From a virus: a stretch of 51,296 nucleotides of DNA. The translations under genes were made by a program, and so were the position numbers. Below, in pieces: positions 37,134 through 46,497 of this stretch; position 1 is the stretch's first letter, and every line of letters begins with the position of its first letter. The DNA lies in IMG/VR virus record IMGVR_UViG_3300044675_001281, positions 1-51,296 of that record; one strand, given 5' to 3'. The notes beneath the pieces were generated by a model. It did no database searches and had not been told where the DNA came from. It saw nothing but the letters and a program-made list of their open reading frames with translations.

Positions 37134-37696
37134 TCTACGATGTTGGCATACCATGCCGCAAAGGGCATACAACAGGCCGATATACGGTCAGTCGTAAATG
37201 CGTCCAATGCGCTAAGGATGCTGCTTTGGCATGGAATAGAGCCAACCCTGAAAAAGCGCGCAAACATTGCGCTAATTATCGCGCGAATCACCCCGAACGC
37301 ACGTCAGAACAATACAGAAACTGGCGCGTAAATAACCCAGACAAAGTAAAAGCCAAAAACGCTAATTGGCAGGCTAAAAACTGGGATAAATATTTAAATA
37401 TATCTTCTAGCTGGAAAAAACGTAACCCAGCGCACAGAAATGCTAAAGTAGCTGAACGACGCGCGGCTCAAGAGCAACGCACTCCTAAATGGCTGACAGA
37501 CCAAGATTTTACTGATATAAAGAAATTCTACGACTTGGCCCATGAACTTTCACAGGCGTATGGCTTTCCATGGCACGTAGATCATATTATACCGCTTAGA
37601 GGTAAAACCGTTTCAGGACTACACGTAGTCGATAATCTCCAAATTATACCGGGGTCTGAGAACTCGCGGAAAGGCAATAGATTCTATGGCTGCTAG
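37127..37696 (+). CDS. HNH endonuclease with N-terminal zinc-finger-like motif
   Basis: The 189-residue protein has an N-terminal CRKGH...KCVQC motif (Cys10, His14, Cys25, Cys28), a long basic helical region rich in Asn-Pro (NPEKARKHCANYRANHPERT), and a C-terminal HNH nuclease motif WHVDHIIPL (residues 149-157), HVVDNLQIIPGSENSRKGN. It may be a free-standing homing endonuclease or a packaging-associated HNH nuclease; the latter usually sit next to the terminase as here. It overlaps the portal gene by 11 bp. Confidence 0.8.
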   Translation: MLIYDVGIPCRKGHTTGRYTVSRKCVQCAKDAALAWNRANPEKARKHCANYRANHPERTSEQYRNWRVNNPDKVKAKNANWQAKNWDKYLNISSSWKKRNPAHRNAKVAERRAAQEQRTPKWLTDQDFTDIKKFYDLAHELSQAYGFPWHVDHIIPLRGKTVSGLHVVDNLQIIPGSENSRKGNRFYGC

Positions 37697-39830
37697 TGAT
37701 GTAGAGGGCGCTGGAAAAGTATCGGATGCGTCTGAAGGCGACCGTTTGGCTACTATGCGTCATCGTTTTACTGTTGCCTCTGCCGCCTACGCTGACAGTA
37801 GGGAAGACGAATTAGACGACTTGCGATTTATGGCTGGCTCGCCAGATAACCAATATCAATGGCCTGCCGACGTGTTGGCGACCAGAGGCGCGGTGCAGGG
37901 TCAGACGATCAACGCGCGTCCCTGCCTGACGATTAACAAGCTGCCACAGCATGTCAGGTTAGTAACCAATGAACAGCGACAAAACAGACCATCCGGCAAG
38001 GTCATCCCAGCGGACGATAAAGCCGACGTTGCGGTCGCAGAAGTCTTTCAAGGTATCGTTAGACACATCGAATACCTTTCCGACGCGGACGTTGCATATG
38101 ATACCGCGTGCGACAATCAAGTTACCTACGGAGAAGGTTATATCCGAATCCTTACGGAATATTGCCGCGAAGATTCGTTTGACCAAGACCTGAAGATCGG
38201 TCGCGTCCGTAACAGCTTCAGCGTCTATATGGATCCAATGATCCATGATCCATGCGGATCAGACGCGGAATGGTGCTTTATTACCGAAGACATTCCCAAA
38301 GAAGAGTATGAGCGCCTCTATCCTGACGCGCTGCCGATCTCTGTGATGATGTCGCAAGGCGTTGGCGATCAGTCACTTAGCATGTGGATGAGCCAGGAAA
38401 CCGTCCGTATTGCTGAGTATTTTTATATTGAGCATCAAAAGAAAAAACTCAATCTCTACCCCGATAATATTACCGCCTTTGAGGGTTCGCCACAAGACAA
38501 GCAGCTTAAGGCTATGTTTGGCAAGCCTTTGAAATCACGCACAAGCGAGCACCGTCAGGTCAAGTGGCTGAAGACTAACGGCTTTGAAGTGTTAGAAGAA
38601 CGCGATTGGGCGGGTAAATGGATCCCTGTCATCCGCGTGGTGGGTAATGAGTTTGAGGTAGACGGACAGCTTTATATCAGCGGTCTAGTGCGTAACGCGA
38701 AAGACGCGCAGCGCATGTATAATTATTGGGTCAGCCAGGAAGCAGAGATGCTGGCGCTGGCTCCGAAAGCGCCATTTATCGGATATGGAGGTCAGTTTGA
38801 AGGATACGAAACAAACTGGAAAACCGCCAATACGAACAACTGGCCTTACCTCGAAGTCAACCCAGACGTCACCGACGGCAATGGATCTCCTCTGCCATTA
38901 CCTGAACGCGCGCAGCCGCCTATGGCGCAAACCGGCCTTATCCAAGCAAAAGTGGGCGCTGGGGAAGATATCAAAGCCACCACGGGTCAATACGACAGTT
39001 CAATTGGTGCGACCAGTAACGAGAGGACGGGTCGTGCGATTCTGGCTCGGCAAAACCAGGGCGATACATCCACATATCACTACGTGGACAATCTCGCGCG
39101 AGCGGTTCGATATACGACAAGACAGCTAGTCGATCTGATCCCTAAGATCTATGACACGGAACGCGTTGCACGCATCGTCGGGCTAGATGGTGAAGTGGAT
39201 ATGGTGAAAATCAATCCAAATCAGCCGGAACCCGTGCGCGTCATCAAGGATCCAATCACAGGTCTGGACATTGAGAAGATCTACAATCCGTCAATTGGTG
39301 TCTACGATGTGGTTGTAACGACAGGCCCAAGCTACGCAACCAAGCGCCAAGAGGCGATGGAAGCGATGCAGATGATCTTGCAGACCAACCCGCAGCTCTG
39401 GGGCGTGGCAGGCGATCTGTTCATCAAGAACATGGATTGGCCTGGGGCGCAGGAAATGGCGGCGCGCTTTGCCAAGACGCTCGATCCGAAGGTTCTGGAT
39501 AACACAGATGAGTCGCCAGAAGCGCAGATGATGCGTGCTCAGATGAACGACATGGCGAACCAGATGCAGCAAACGGCGGCTCTGGTTCAGCAACTGCAAC
39601 AGTCGTATGATATGCAGAAACTGGCGATTGACGAGCAGAACACGCAGATCAAGGCGTATGATGCTGAAACTAAAAGAATACAAGCTACTGCCGCAAACAT
39701 GACCCCCGAGCAAATTCAAGAAATAGTAATGGGCACTATTGCCGCTGCTATGGATACTGGGGATATTGTTCCTTTAGGAATGACGCCGCAACGTAGTGTA
39801 GACGAAGCACAACAAGAGCTTGGGCTATGA
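37686..39830 (+). CDS. P22-like portal protein (complete, haplotype B)
   Basis: The 714-residue protein has the N-terminal region typical for P22-type portals (DELDDLRFMAGSPDNQYQWP, RPCLTINKLPQHV), a core with DQSLSMWMSQETVRIAEYFY and QYDSSIGATSNERTGRAILA, and a C-terminal Gln-rich helix (ANQMQQTAALVQQLQQSYDM). P22 portal has 725 residues, a close match in length. Residues 124-714 are also present as haplotype A at the start of the window. The stop overlaps the homing-type nuclease gene as ATGA. Confidence 0.95.
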   Translation: MAASDVEGAGKVSDASEGDRLATMRHRFTVASAAYADSREDELDDLRFMAGSPDNQYQWPADVLATRGAVQGQTINARPCLTINKLPQHVRLVTNEQRQNRPSGKVIPADDKADVAVAEVFQGIVRHIEYLSDADVAYDTACDNQVTYGEGYIRILTEYCREDSFDQDLKIGRVRNSFSVYMDPMIHDPCGSDAEWCFITEDIPKEEYERLYPDALPISVMMSQGVGDQSLSMWMSQETVRIAEYFYIEHQKKKLNLYPDNITAFEGSPQDKQLKAMFGKPLKSRTSEHRQVKWLKTNGFEVLEERDWAGKWIPVIRVVGNEFEVDGQLYISGLVRNAKDAQRMYNYWVSQEAEMLALAPKAPFIGYGGQFEGYETNWKTANTNNWPYLEVNPDVTDGNGSPLPLPERAQPPMAQTGLIQAKVGAGEDIKATTGQYDSSIGATSNERTGRAILARQNQGDTSTYHYVDNLARAVRYTTRQLVDLIPKIYDTERVARIVGLDGEVDMVKINPNQPEPVRVIKDPITGLDIEKIYNPSIGVYDVVVTTGPSYATKRQEAMEAMQMILQTNPQLWGVAGDLFIKNMDWPGAQEMAARFAKTLDPKVLDNTDESPEAQMMRAQMNDMANQMQQTAALVQQLQQSYDMQKLAIDEQNTQIKAYDAETKRIQATAANMTPEQIQEIVMGTIAAAMDTGDIVPLGMTPQRSVDEAQQELGL

Positions 39831-40306
39831 TAGACCAGAAAACAGCGCTAGAACTATTTGAATACCGCGAAGGTAAATTATATTGGCGGGTTTGCATAAA
39901 TAGCCGCGCGCCCATAGGATCTGAGGCAGGCGCGTATAATCCACATAATAAACGGCGTTCTGTGCGTATTAAAGGTAAAAAATACTATACGCACAGACTT
40001 ATATTTTTAATTCATCACGGATACATGCCGCTTGAAGTAGACCACATAGACGCGGATAGACATAATAATCAAATTGAAAACTTACGTGCTGCTACATCGG
40101 CGCAAAATCAACGTAATAAACCATTACAACGTAATAATACCTCAGGGCATAAAAATGTCCGTTGGGCTAACGGTAAATGGGCGGTAGAATTAAAAATAAA
40201 CGGAAAAGCAAAATATTTTGGCCGTTTTGAAGATTTAGAACTGGCGGCTCTTATGGCCTCTGAAGTTAGAGACAAATATCACGGAGAATTTGCACGTCAT
40301 GGCTAA
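39827..40306 (+). CDS. HNH homing endonuclease with AP2 DNA-binding domain
   Basis: The 159-residue protein has an HNH nuclease motif (THRLIFLIHH, then LEVDHIDADRHNNQIENLRA at 69-88) and a C-terminal AP2-type domain (SGHKNVRWANGKWAVELKIN, KYFGRFEDLELAALMA at 107-145). This combination is typical of phage homing endonucleases that copy themselves into cognate genomes. It is present only in haplotype B, inserted between portal and the Dps-like gene; it overlaps the portal by ATGA and the next gene by 8 bp, so coupled translation is kept. Confidence 0.9.
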   Translation: MIDQKTALELFEYREGKLYWRVCINSRAPIGSEAGAYNPHNKRRSVRIKGKKYYTHRLIFLIHHGYMPLEVDHIDADRHNNQIENLRAATSAQNQRNKPLQRNNTSGHKNVRWANGKWAVELKINGKAKYFGRFEDLELAALMASEVRDKYHGEFARHG

Positions 40307-40670
40307 CTCAGATATGGCCGATTTTATTGGACGACTGTTCCTCGCGCGAGACGTTGTTCATTCAGTCCATTTGAATACAAGGAGTTACGCCAAACACAAG
40401 GCTTTAGGCGGCTTTTACGGTAAAATAATTGATCTTGCTGATGACGTTGCGGAGAGTTTTCAAGGCAGACATGGACTGATCGGCCCGATAACGCTCCATT
40501 CGGCCAAGAAAACCAACAATGTTATTGAGTTTCTTGAAGATTCGCTAAAAGACGTTGAAGATATGCGGTATAAGGTCTGTGACAAGGACGATACGGCGAT
40601 TCAGAACATTATCGACGGTATCGTAGACTTATACCTATCAACACTGTATAAATTGAAATTCCTAGCGTGA
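40299..40670 (+). CDS. Small helical Dps/ferritin-like phage protein (DUF5856-like), haplotype B
   Basis: This is the 123-residue counterpart of 1774-2136, with the same HSVHLNTRSYAKHKALG motif and the same C terminus STLYKLKFLA. The N terminus (ANSDMADFIGRLFLARDV) is three residues longer than in A. The ATG at 40299 has GGAG in ACGGAGAATT upstream. The C-terminal half is more conserved at the DNA level than the first half. Confidence 0.75.
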   Translation: MANSDMADFIGRLFLARDVVHSVHLNTRSYAKHKALGGFYGKIIDLADDVAESFQGRHGLIGPITLHSAKKTNNVIEFLEDSLKDVEDMRYKVCDKDDTAIQNIIDGIVDLYLSTLYKLKFLA

Positions 40671-40677
40671 GGAAATC

Positions 40678-40947
40678 ATGGCATATGCTCTAAATCTTAC
40701 GGCCACTTCGCAAGTTAAAATAGGGCTTGCCAAGGTTAAAGGCGTTTTCGTCTCTAGCGGCACAACACCGACCATTGCAATCTATGACTCGGCTACGGCT
40801 TCGACCTCAGATCCTGTTGTTGTATCCACTTTTACGAGCGCAGTTCCAAACAATTATCTGTTTGCGCCTGAAGGTGTCACTTTAAGCAAGGGTCTTTATG
40901 TTGTCTTAGGCGGCACAAATCCGAATGTGACGATCTTCTACGAGTAA
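40678..40947 (+). CDS. Small beta-rich virion-associated protein (haplotype B only)
   Basis: The 89-residue protein (NLTATSQVKIGLAKVKGVFV, SSGTTPTIAIYDSATASTSD, GLYVVLGGTNPNVTIFYE) predicts a beta sandwich. It lies between the Dps-like gene and the fibre, where A has an unrelated 134-residue protein, so it may be an adaptor specific for this fibre. A GAGGAAA ribosome-binding site precedes the ATG. Confidence 0.7.
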   Translation: MAYALNLTATSQVKIGLAKVKGVFVSSGTTPTIAIYDSATASTSDPVVVSTFTSAVPNNYLFAPEGVTLSKGLYVVLGGTNPNVTIFYE

Positions 40948-40952
40948 TCTAA

Positions 40953-43900
40953 ATGGCCTTTATTTATAATCTTACTGACTCTTGGACAGATGCAGCGACT
41001 ACGTGGAACGGCATTAAATTAGCCGTTACCAACACGGCGTCTAGTGCGTCGTCTAATTTGCTGAATCTGACCGTTACAGGGGCCACAACGGCCTCTTTTG
41101 TTGTCGATAAGAGCGGTAATTTAGCTCTAAACGGCACTGTCAATAAGATTACGTTTACAGCTCCAGCGACCGGCGCAACGCTGACGCTGGCTGATAACTC
41201 TACTTTTGTAACGTCTGGCGCTTATTCGAGCACTTTCACCTTCACTGGCGCGACCACACTGACGTTCCCAACGAGCGGCACGGTCACGGCGCTCGGTAAT
41301 TCGACAACAGGCTCTGGCGCTATCGTATTGGCGTCCTCCCCGACGCTTGTAACGCCTAATCTTGGCACACCGTCGTCGGCTACGCTGACAAATGCTACTG
41401 GTTTGCCGATCTCCACGGGCGTAAGTGGTCTTGGCACAGGCGTCTCGACGGCTCTGGCTGTCAATGTCGGCTCTGCGGGGGCGCTTGTTACATTTGATGG
41501 CGCGCTTGGCACACCAGCGTCAGGAAACCTATCAAACTGCACGGGTTATCCGGCAGGTAGCATCACAGGACTTGGCGCAGGTGTAGCCACATGGCTCGCA
41601 ACGCCATCTAGCGCCAATTTAGCGGCTGCGGTTACAGATGAAACAGGTTCTGGAAGCCTTGTATTCGCTACCAGCCCAACACTTGTCACTCCTGCACTTG
41701 GGACGCCCTCTTCGGCGACACTGACAAATGCGACGGGGCTACCTATTAGCACAGGCGTTAGCGGCCTTGGGACAGGTGTTGCGACGTTCTTGGCGACGCC
41801 ATCGAGCGCGAATCTCGCGTCGGCTGTCACTGATGAGACGGGATCTGGGGCTTTAGTATTTGGCACAAGCCCGACGATTGGTTCGCCAACGATTACTGGC
41901 ACGGCGACATTTAATGGCTCTACGTCGGGGACTGTTGCTTTTAAAGCGCCTGCTATCGCTGGAACAACGACATTTACGCTGCCTGCGGGCAATGGCACGT
42001 CAGGCTATGTGCTTGTCACTGACGGCCTTGGCAACACGTCTTGGGCCGTATCGGGCGGCGCGGCAGGTAACGCCGCTGGGCTTAACAAGAACGTTCAGTT
42101 TAACGACGGCGGCAATATGGCGGGTAATGCCGCCTTTAATTTTGATAAAGCCACCGCTAATTTAGCGCTTGGCATCGCTTCAACAACAACCGGCAGTCTG
42201 TCATTTTATAATTCTGCTAGTGCTAATGCGACAACGATTCAAGGTGGCAACGCCTCGTCTGCGGTGACATATACGCTGCCAACAGCGGCTCCTGCGTCTA
42301 ACGGCTATATTCTGTCGTCTACGACAGGTGGCACGCTGTCTTGGGCTAACCCAACGGCGCTCGGCGTCGATCTGGATGTCGGCACAACGGCTATTACAGG
42401 CGGCACGTCGGGCCGTATTCTTTATGATAACGCAGGCGTATTAGGTGAGCTTGCTACAACAGGCACAGGTAATGTTGTTTTAGCGACATCTCCAACGCTT
42501 GTTACTCCGGCGCTTGGAACCCCTACGTCAGGTGATTTTTCTACAGGCACATTTACTTGGCCCACGTTTAATCAAAATACGTCAGGAACTGCTGCTGGAT
42601 TATCATCTACATTAGCTGTTGCATCTGGCGGCACAGGGCTGACAAGCGGAACATCTGGTGGCGTTCTTTACTATAGCGCGACCGGCACTCTCGCATCTTC
42701 GGCGGCTCTTACAGCGAGTGCTCTTGTTATCGGCGGCGGCGCAGGCGTAGCGCCTTCAACCACAACAACTGGCACAGGCATCCTGACATTTTTAGGAACG
42801 CCGTCATCAGCCAATCTTGCTGCGGCTGTTACGGATGAGACAGGCACAGGCTCGCTTGTCTTCTCTAATAGCCCGACATTTAACGACGATATCACGCTCG
42901 GCGTCGCTTCTACTGCTACAGGCGCGGCCAAGTTTGTGGGCTCGACTTCTGGTCTTGTAACGCTGTCTGTTGCTGATGCGGCTGGCACATGGACAATGAA
43001 GCTGCCGACGACCGCCGGAACAAATGGAAATGTTCTTGTTACAGATGGTTCTGGCAATACGTCTTGGTCAGGAGCTGGTACTGGCGATGTTGTTGGCCCT
43101 GCGTCAGCTACTAATAACGCAATCGTTCGATTTGATACTACGACAGGCAAGCTAGTTCAAGATTCTGCCGTTACTATCGCGGACACGACTGGCGATATTT
43201 CTACGCCAGGCACGCTCGTTATGGGCAGCAGCTTCAAGAGAAACCGACTGATAAATGGCAATATGTATATAGCTCAAAGAGCTACATCAGCGACGGTTAC
43301 GGCAGGAACGGCTGTTCCGACAGCTTCTACTGGTTATCCTTGCGTAGACAGATGGTTTGTCTATAGCACTGGCGCGAACGTCACAGCGGCTCAAGTCGCT
43401 GGGTCTGGTAGCAACAGAAGCGTATTAAGAATAACTGGCGCTGCATCTGTCACGGCAGTTGGTATCGGACAGCGCATCGAACAGCTTAACAGCTTTGACA
43501 TGGCTGGTCAGACAGCAACGCTTTCTGTTGAGCTTGCTAATTCTCTTTTAACAACTGTTACATGGACAGCCAGTTACGCCACGACCGACGATACGTTCGG
43601 CACTATTGGAACGCCAACCAAGACTCAGATTGCTACTGGCACATTCACCGTAAACAGCACCTTGACGCGCTATACAACCAATATCTCTATTCCTGCGGCA
43701 GCTACAACCGGCATTGAAATCCTGTTCACCGTCGGCGCTCAGACAAGCGGCACTTGGGATGTTGACAACGTGCAGCTTGAGGTCGGCTCAGTCGCCACTC
43801 CGTATGAGCGGCAGATCTACTCCGACCAGTTGGTGCAATGTCAAAGATATTATCAGATAACAGCTCAACTTTCTGGCGCAACTCCTTCAGCAACAACTGT

Positions 43901-44156
43901 GAATGCTTGGGGGACAATATCACCAACCATGAGGGTTGCGCCCACACTTGGGCAAACAGGAGTTTTAAATTTTCAAGGTGATGGCACTAATAACGCAAAT
44001 CAATCAGCTACGGGGCTAGGGTCAAATTTCTCCACCGCATATGCAATACTTCTTCTAGGAGTACCTAATTTTGCTGGTTTTACTACAGCAAGACCGGGAA
44101 CCTTGGCTGTCCCTGGAAGTAACTCAAATTACATAACAATGTCTGCGGAGCTATAG
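40953..44156 (+). CDS. Long tail fibre / receptor-binding protein (haplotype B)
   Basis: The 1067-residue protein has an attachment-like N terminus (FIYNLTDSWTDAATTWNGIK), then a long repetitive shaft at residues 110-740 with units such as SPTLVTPNLGTPSSATLTNA followed by TGLPISTGVSGLGTG, SSANLAAAVTDETGSGSLVF and PAGNGTSGYVLVTDGLGNTS. From residue 757 follows the fibre domain GSSFKRNRLINGNM, and residues 962-1067 are identical to the end of the haplotype A fibre. These repeat units are widespread in fibres of environmental phages. It would be the main host-range determinant in B. Confidence 0.85.
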   Translation: MAFIYNLTDSWTDAATTWNGIKLAVTNTASSASSNLLNLTVTGATTASFVVDKSGNLALNGTVNKITFTAPATGATLTLADNSTFVTSGAYSSTFTFTGATTLTFPTSGTVTALGNSTTGSGAIVLASSPTLVTPNLGTPSSATLTNATGLPISTGVSGLGTGVSTALAVNVGSAGALVTFDGALGTPASGNLSNCTGYPAGSITGLGAGVATWLATPSSANLAAAVTDETGSGSLVFATSPTLVTPALGTPSSATLTNATGLPISTGVSGLGTGVATFLATPSSANLASAVTDETGSGALVFGTSPTIGSPTITGTATFNGSTSGTVAFKAPAIAGTTTFTLPAGNGTSGYVLVTDGLGNTSWAVSGGAAGNAAGLNKNVQFNDGGNMAGNAAFNFDKATANLALGIASTTTGSLSFYNSASANATTIQGGNASSAVTYTLPTAAPASNGYILSSTTGGTLSWANPTALGVDLDVGTTAITGGTSGRILYDNAGVLGELATTGTGNVVLATSPTLVTPALGTPTSGDFSTGTFTWPTFNQNTSGTAAGLSSTLAVASGGTGLTSGTSGGVLYYSATGTLASSAALTASALVIGGGAGVAPSTTTTGTGILTFLGTPSSANLAAAVTDETGTGSLVFSNSPTFNDDITLGVASTATGAAKFVGSTSGLVTLSVADAAGTWTMKLPTTAGTNGNVLVTDGSGNTSWSGAGTGDVVGPASATNNAIVRFDTTTGKLVQDSAVTIADTTGDISTPGTLVMGSSFKRNRLINGNMYIAQRATSATVTAGTAVPTASTGYPCVDRWFVYSTGANVTAAQVAGSGSNRSVLRITGAASVTAVGIGQRIEQLNSFDMAGQTATLSVELANSLLTTVTWTASYATTDDTFGTIGTPTKTQIATGTFTVNSTLTRYTTNISIPAAATTGIEILFTVGAQTSGTWDVDNVQLEVGSVATPYERQIYSDQLVQCQRYYQITAQLSGATPSATTVNAWGTISPTMRVAPTLGQTGVLNFQGDGTNNANQSATGLGSNFSTAYAILLLGVPNFAGFTTARPGTLAVPGSNSNYITMSAEL
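41333..41442 (+). repeat. Fibre shaft repeat, unit 1
   Basis: Encodes SPTLVTPNLGTPSSATLTNA and the following TGLPISTGVSGLGTG. Unit 2 (41669-41778) encodes nearly the same peptide with many silent differences; a shortened unit lies at 42490-42532. Confidence 0.75.
41669..41778 (+). repeat. Fibre shaft repeat, unit 2
   Basis: Encodes SPTLVTPALGTPSSATLTNA and TGLPISTGVSGLGTG, one residue different from unit 1 in this stretch, but with silent changes in a large share of codons. Confidence 0.75.
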
Positions 44157-44390
44157 ATGACATATACACTTACATTGAATAGCTCAGTTACCCGCGATGC
44201 TGATGGCGCGTCTATTCCTGCCGACGAAGCCAATACAGACTATCAAGCCTATCTCGCTTGGGTAGCTGAAGGCAACGCGCCTAACCCATACGTCCCGCCG
44301 CCAGAACCAGCACCGCTAACGCCACAAGAGAAACTTGCGGCGGCGGGGCTAACGGTAGATGAATTAAAGACACTACTGGGTATTAGTTGA
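44157..44390 (+). CDS. Small tail fibre-associated protein (second copy)
   Basis: Identical to 6477-6710. Here it follows the long haplotype B fibre directly, so the same small protein serves both fibre types. Confidence 0.7.
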   Translation: MTYTLTLNSSVTRDADGASIPADEANTDYQAYLAWVAEGNAPNPYVPPPEPAPLTPQEKLAAAGLTVDELKTLLGIS

Positions 44391-44416
44391 CGATCAGACG
44401 CCTAAAGAGTAATAAT
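44387..44416 (+). promoter_or_regulatory. Predicted promoter before scaffold gene (second copy)
   Basis: TTGACG and AATAAT with 18 bp between, same as 6707-6736. Confidence 0.4.
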
Positions 44417-44460
44417 ACAGGTTACCGACTAGCCGGATAGCTAGGAAGATAGGAGGTCGC

Positions 44461-45243
44461 GTGAGCGACGAGGATCTCGCTACAGCGGAGATAAGCACCG
44501 CGCCAGAGTTGGAAGCTACGGTGGCCCCAACGACTGAGGAAAATAAACCGGAAGAACAGCCGCCCGAAAAGATGTTCACTCAAAAAGAGTTGGACGCTCT
44601 GATCGACAAGCGGTTTCGCAAAGAGAAGCTGAATGCGGCTAAAGCAGCCCAAGAGTTAGCTCAACTTCAGGCAGAATTGCAGGCTAAAGCTGCGACTCCG
44701 CCAGCGCCAGATGACTTTGAGAACGCTCAAGCCTATGCGGAAGCATTGGCGGAGCAAAAAGCTCAACAGCTTCTAGCGCGAAGAGAAGCAGAGCGACAAC
44801 AAACGGCTGTTCTTGAGGCATATCAAGACCGTGAAGAAGATGCTCGGAGCAAGTATGATGACTTTGAACAGGTCGCATACAACCCGAATCTTCCCGTAAC
44901 GGACTATATGGCTCAAGCGATACAGGCGTCCGATATTGGCCCCGAAGTGATCTATCACTTAGGGTCTAATCCTAAAGAAGCCCATCGAATAGCCAATTTG
45001 CCGCCGATCTTGCAAGCAAAGGAGATCGGTAGAATCGAGGCCAAACTGGCTTCTGATCCGCCGACAAAACGCACTTCAACTGCGCCAGCTCCTCTTGCTC
45101 CTGTCACGGCTACTCGGTCAAGCTCCGGCCCTAGATATGATACGACAGACCCTCGGTCACTGAAGTCGATGTCAACGTCAGAATGGATTGAAGCCGAACG
45201 GTTGCGACAGATCAAGAAGTGGGAAGCGCAAAACCGTAGGTAA
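44461..45243 (+). CDS. Head scaffolding protein (second copy)
   Basis: Identical to 6781-7563, with GTG start and AGGAGG ribosome-binding site. Confidence 0.85.
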   Translation: MSDEDLATAEISTAPELEATVAPTTEENKPEEQPPEKMFTQKELDALIDKRFRKEKLNAAKAAQELAQLQAELQAKAATPPAPDDFENAQAYAEALAEQKAQQLLARREAERQQTAVLEAYQDREEDARSKYDDFEQVAYNPNLPVTDYMAQAIQASDIGPEVIYHLGSNPKEAHRIANLPPILQAKEIGRIEAKLASDPPTKRTSTAPAPLAPVTATRSSSGPRYDTTDPRSLKSMSTSEWIEAERLRQIKKWEAQNRR

Positions 45244-45250
45244 TTAAATC

Positions 45251-46447
45251 ATGTCTAACTCGATTTTAACAATCGACATGATTACTCGCAAGGCTCTTGA
45301 GATCCTTGAGAATAGTCTTGTCCTCACGCGCACTGTAAACCGTCAGTATGACGACTCTTTCGCTGTAGAAGGCGCTAAGATCGGCTCGACCCTTCGCATC
45401 CGTCTTCCTGACCGCGCATTGGTCACGGACGGCGCTGCCCTTCAGGTTCAGGACGACAACGAGCAATACACCACGCTCACTGTTTCCAGCCAGAAGCACA
45501 TCGGCGTGAACTTCACGACCGCCGAACTCACGATGCAGTTGGACGACTTCGCTGAACGTGTTCTGAAGCCTCGTATTTCGCAGCTCGCGTCTTCTATCGA
45601 CGCCGACGTTGCAAACAGCTTCAAATACATCGGCAACTCGGTCGGCACCCCAGGCACCACGCCTGCTACGTCGCTCGTTTTGTTGCAAGCTCAACAGAAG
45701 CTCAACGAGAACGCTGCGGTTATGAGCCCACGTTATGCCACTGTTAACCCAGCCGCTAACGCTGCGTTAATCGAAGGCATGAAAGGTCTGTTCAACCCTG
45801 TTTCAGCTATCTCGAAGCAGTTCAAGAACGGCATGTTTGGTGAAGGCATCCTCGGCTACGACGAGCTGAATATGTCTCAGTCAATCAAGCAGTTCACGAC
45901 CGGCTCACGCGCTGGCACCGTAACTGTCAATGCGACTGTCACGACCGAAGGTTCAACGACTGTTGTTCTGACGGGTCTTACGACCACGACGATCAAAGCT
46001 GGCGACGTGTTCACCATCGCTGACGTGTATGCTGTCAACCCACAGACCCGTGAGTCAACCGGCTCGCTGTATCAGTTCGTAGCTCTTGCTGACGTTACGG
46101 CGTCAACGACTGCTTCGGTTACTGTTCCTGCGATGTATTCGGCTTCTCAGGCTCTTGCTACGGTTGACGCTCTGCCAGTATCTGGCAAAGCGGTCACGTT
46201 CCTTGGCGCTGCCTCAACGCAGTATCCACAGAACTTGATCTATCATCGTGACGCGATCAGCTTCGCTACCGCCGATCTTCTGCTTCCGCAGGGTGTCGAT
46301 ATGGCAAGCCGTCAAGTCCACAATGGCATTTCGCTCCGCGTTGTTCGTCAGTATGACATCAACAATGATCGTCTGCCTTGCCGTATTGACGTGCTCTATG
46401 GCTACAGCGTGATTCGTCCGCAGATGGCCGTTCGCCTTTGGGGTTAA
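45251..46447 (+). CDS. Major coat protein, P22 gp5-like (second copy)
   Basis: Identical to 7571-8767. See that entry for the fold and motifs. Confidence 0.9.
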   Translation: MSNSILTIDMITRKALEILENSLVLTRTVNRQYDDSFAVEGAKIGSTLRIRLPDRALVTDGAALQVQDDNEQYTTLTVSSQKHIGVNFTTAELTMQLDDFAERVLKPRISQLASSIDADVANSFKYIGNSVGTPGTTPATSLVLLQAQQKLNENAAVMSPRYATVNPAANAALIEGMKGLFNPVSAISKQFKNGMFGEGILGYDELNMSQSIKQFTTGSRAGTVTVNATVTTEGSTTVVLTGLTTTTIKAGDVFTIADVYAVNPQTRESTGSLYQFVALADVTASTTASVTVPAMYSASQALATVDALPVSGKAVTFLGAASTQYPQNLIYHRDAISFATADLLLPQGVDMASRQVHNGISLRVVRQYDINNDRLPCRIDVLYGYSVIRPQMAVRLWG

Positions 46448-46451
46448 GTAA

Positions 46452-46471
46452 AAGGGGGCTAAAGCCCCCTT
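46452..46471 (+). terminator. Hairpin after coat gene (second copy)
   Basis: Same 8-bp stem and TAAA loop as 8772-8791. Confidence 0.5.
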
Positions 46472-46497
46472 GTTCACCTATTATTGGAGTTTAATCC

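Larger units (their letters stand above)
38054..43834. other. Haplotype B of the portal-to-tail-fibre segment
   Basis: This is the second version of the locus at 1-6154. Compared with A it has an additional HNH-AP2 gene after the portal and a single long fibre in place of A's nine frames between 2140 and 6476. It is 373 bp shorter than A. Confidence 0.8.

Noticed and set aside
41546-43150. Long minus-strand frames (up to 159 codons) opposite the long fibre gene
   Set aside because: They mirror the Thr/Ser/Gly repeats of the fibre as Val/Pro/Ala-rich sequence and have no independent support.
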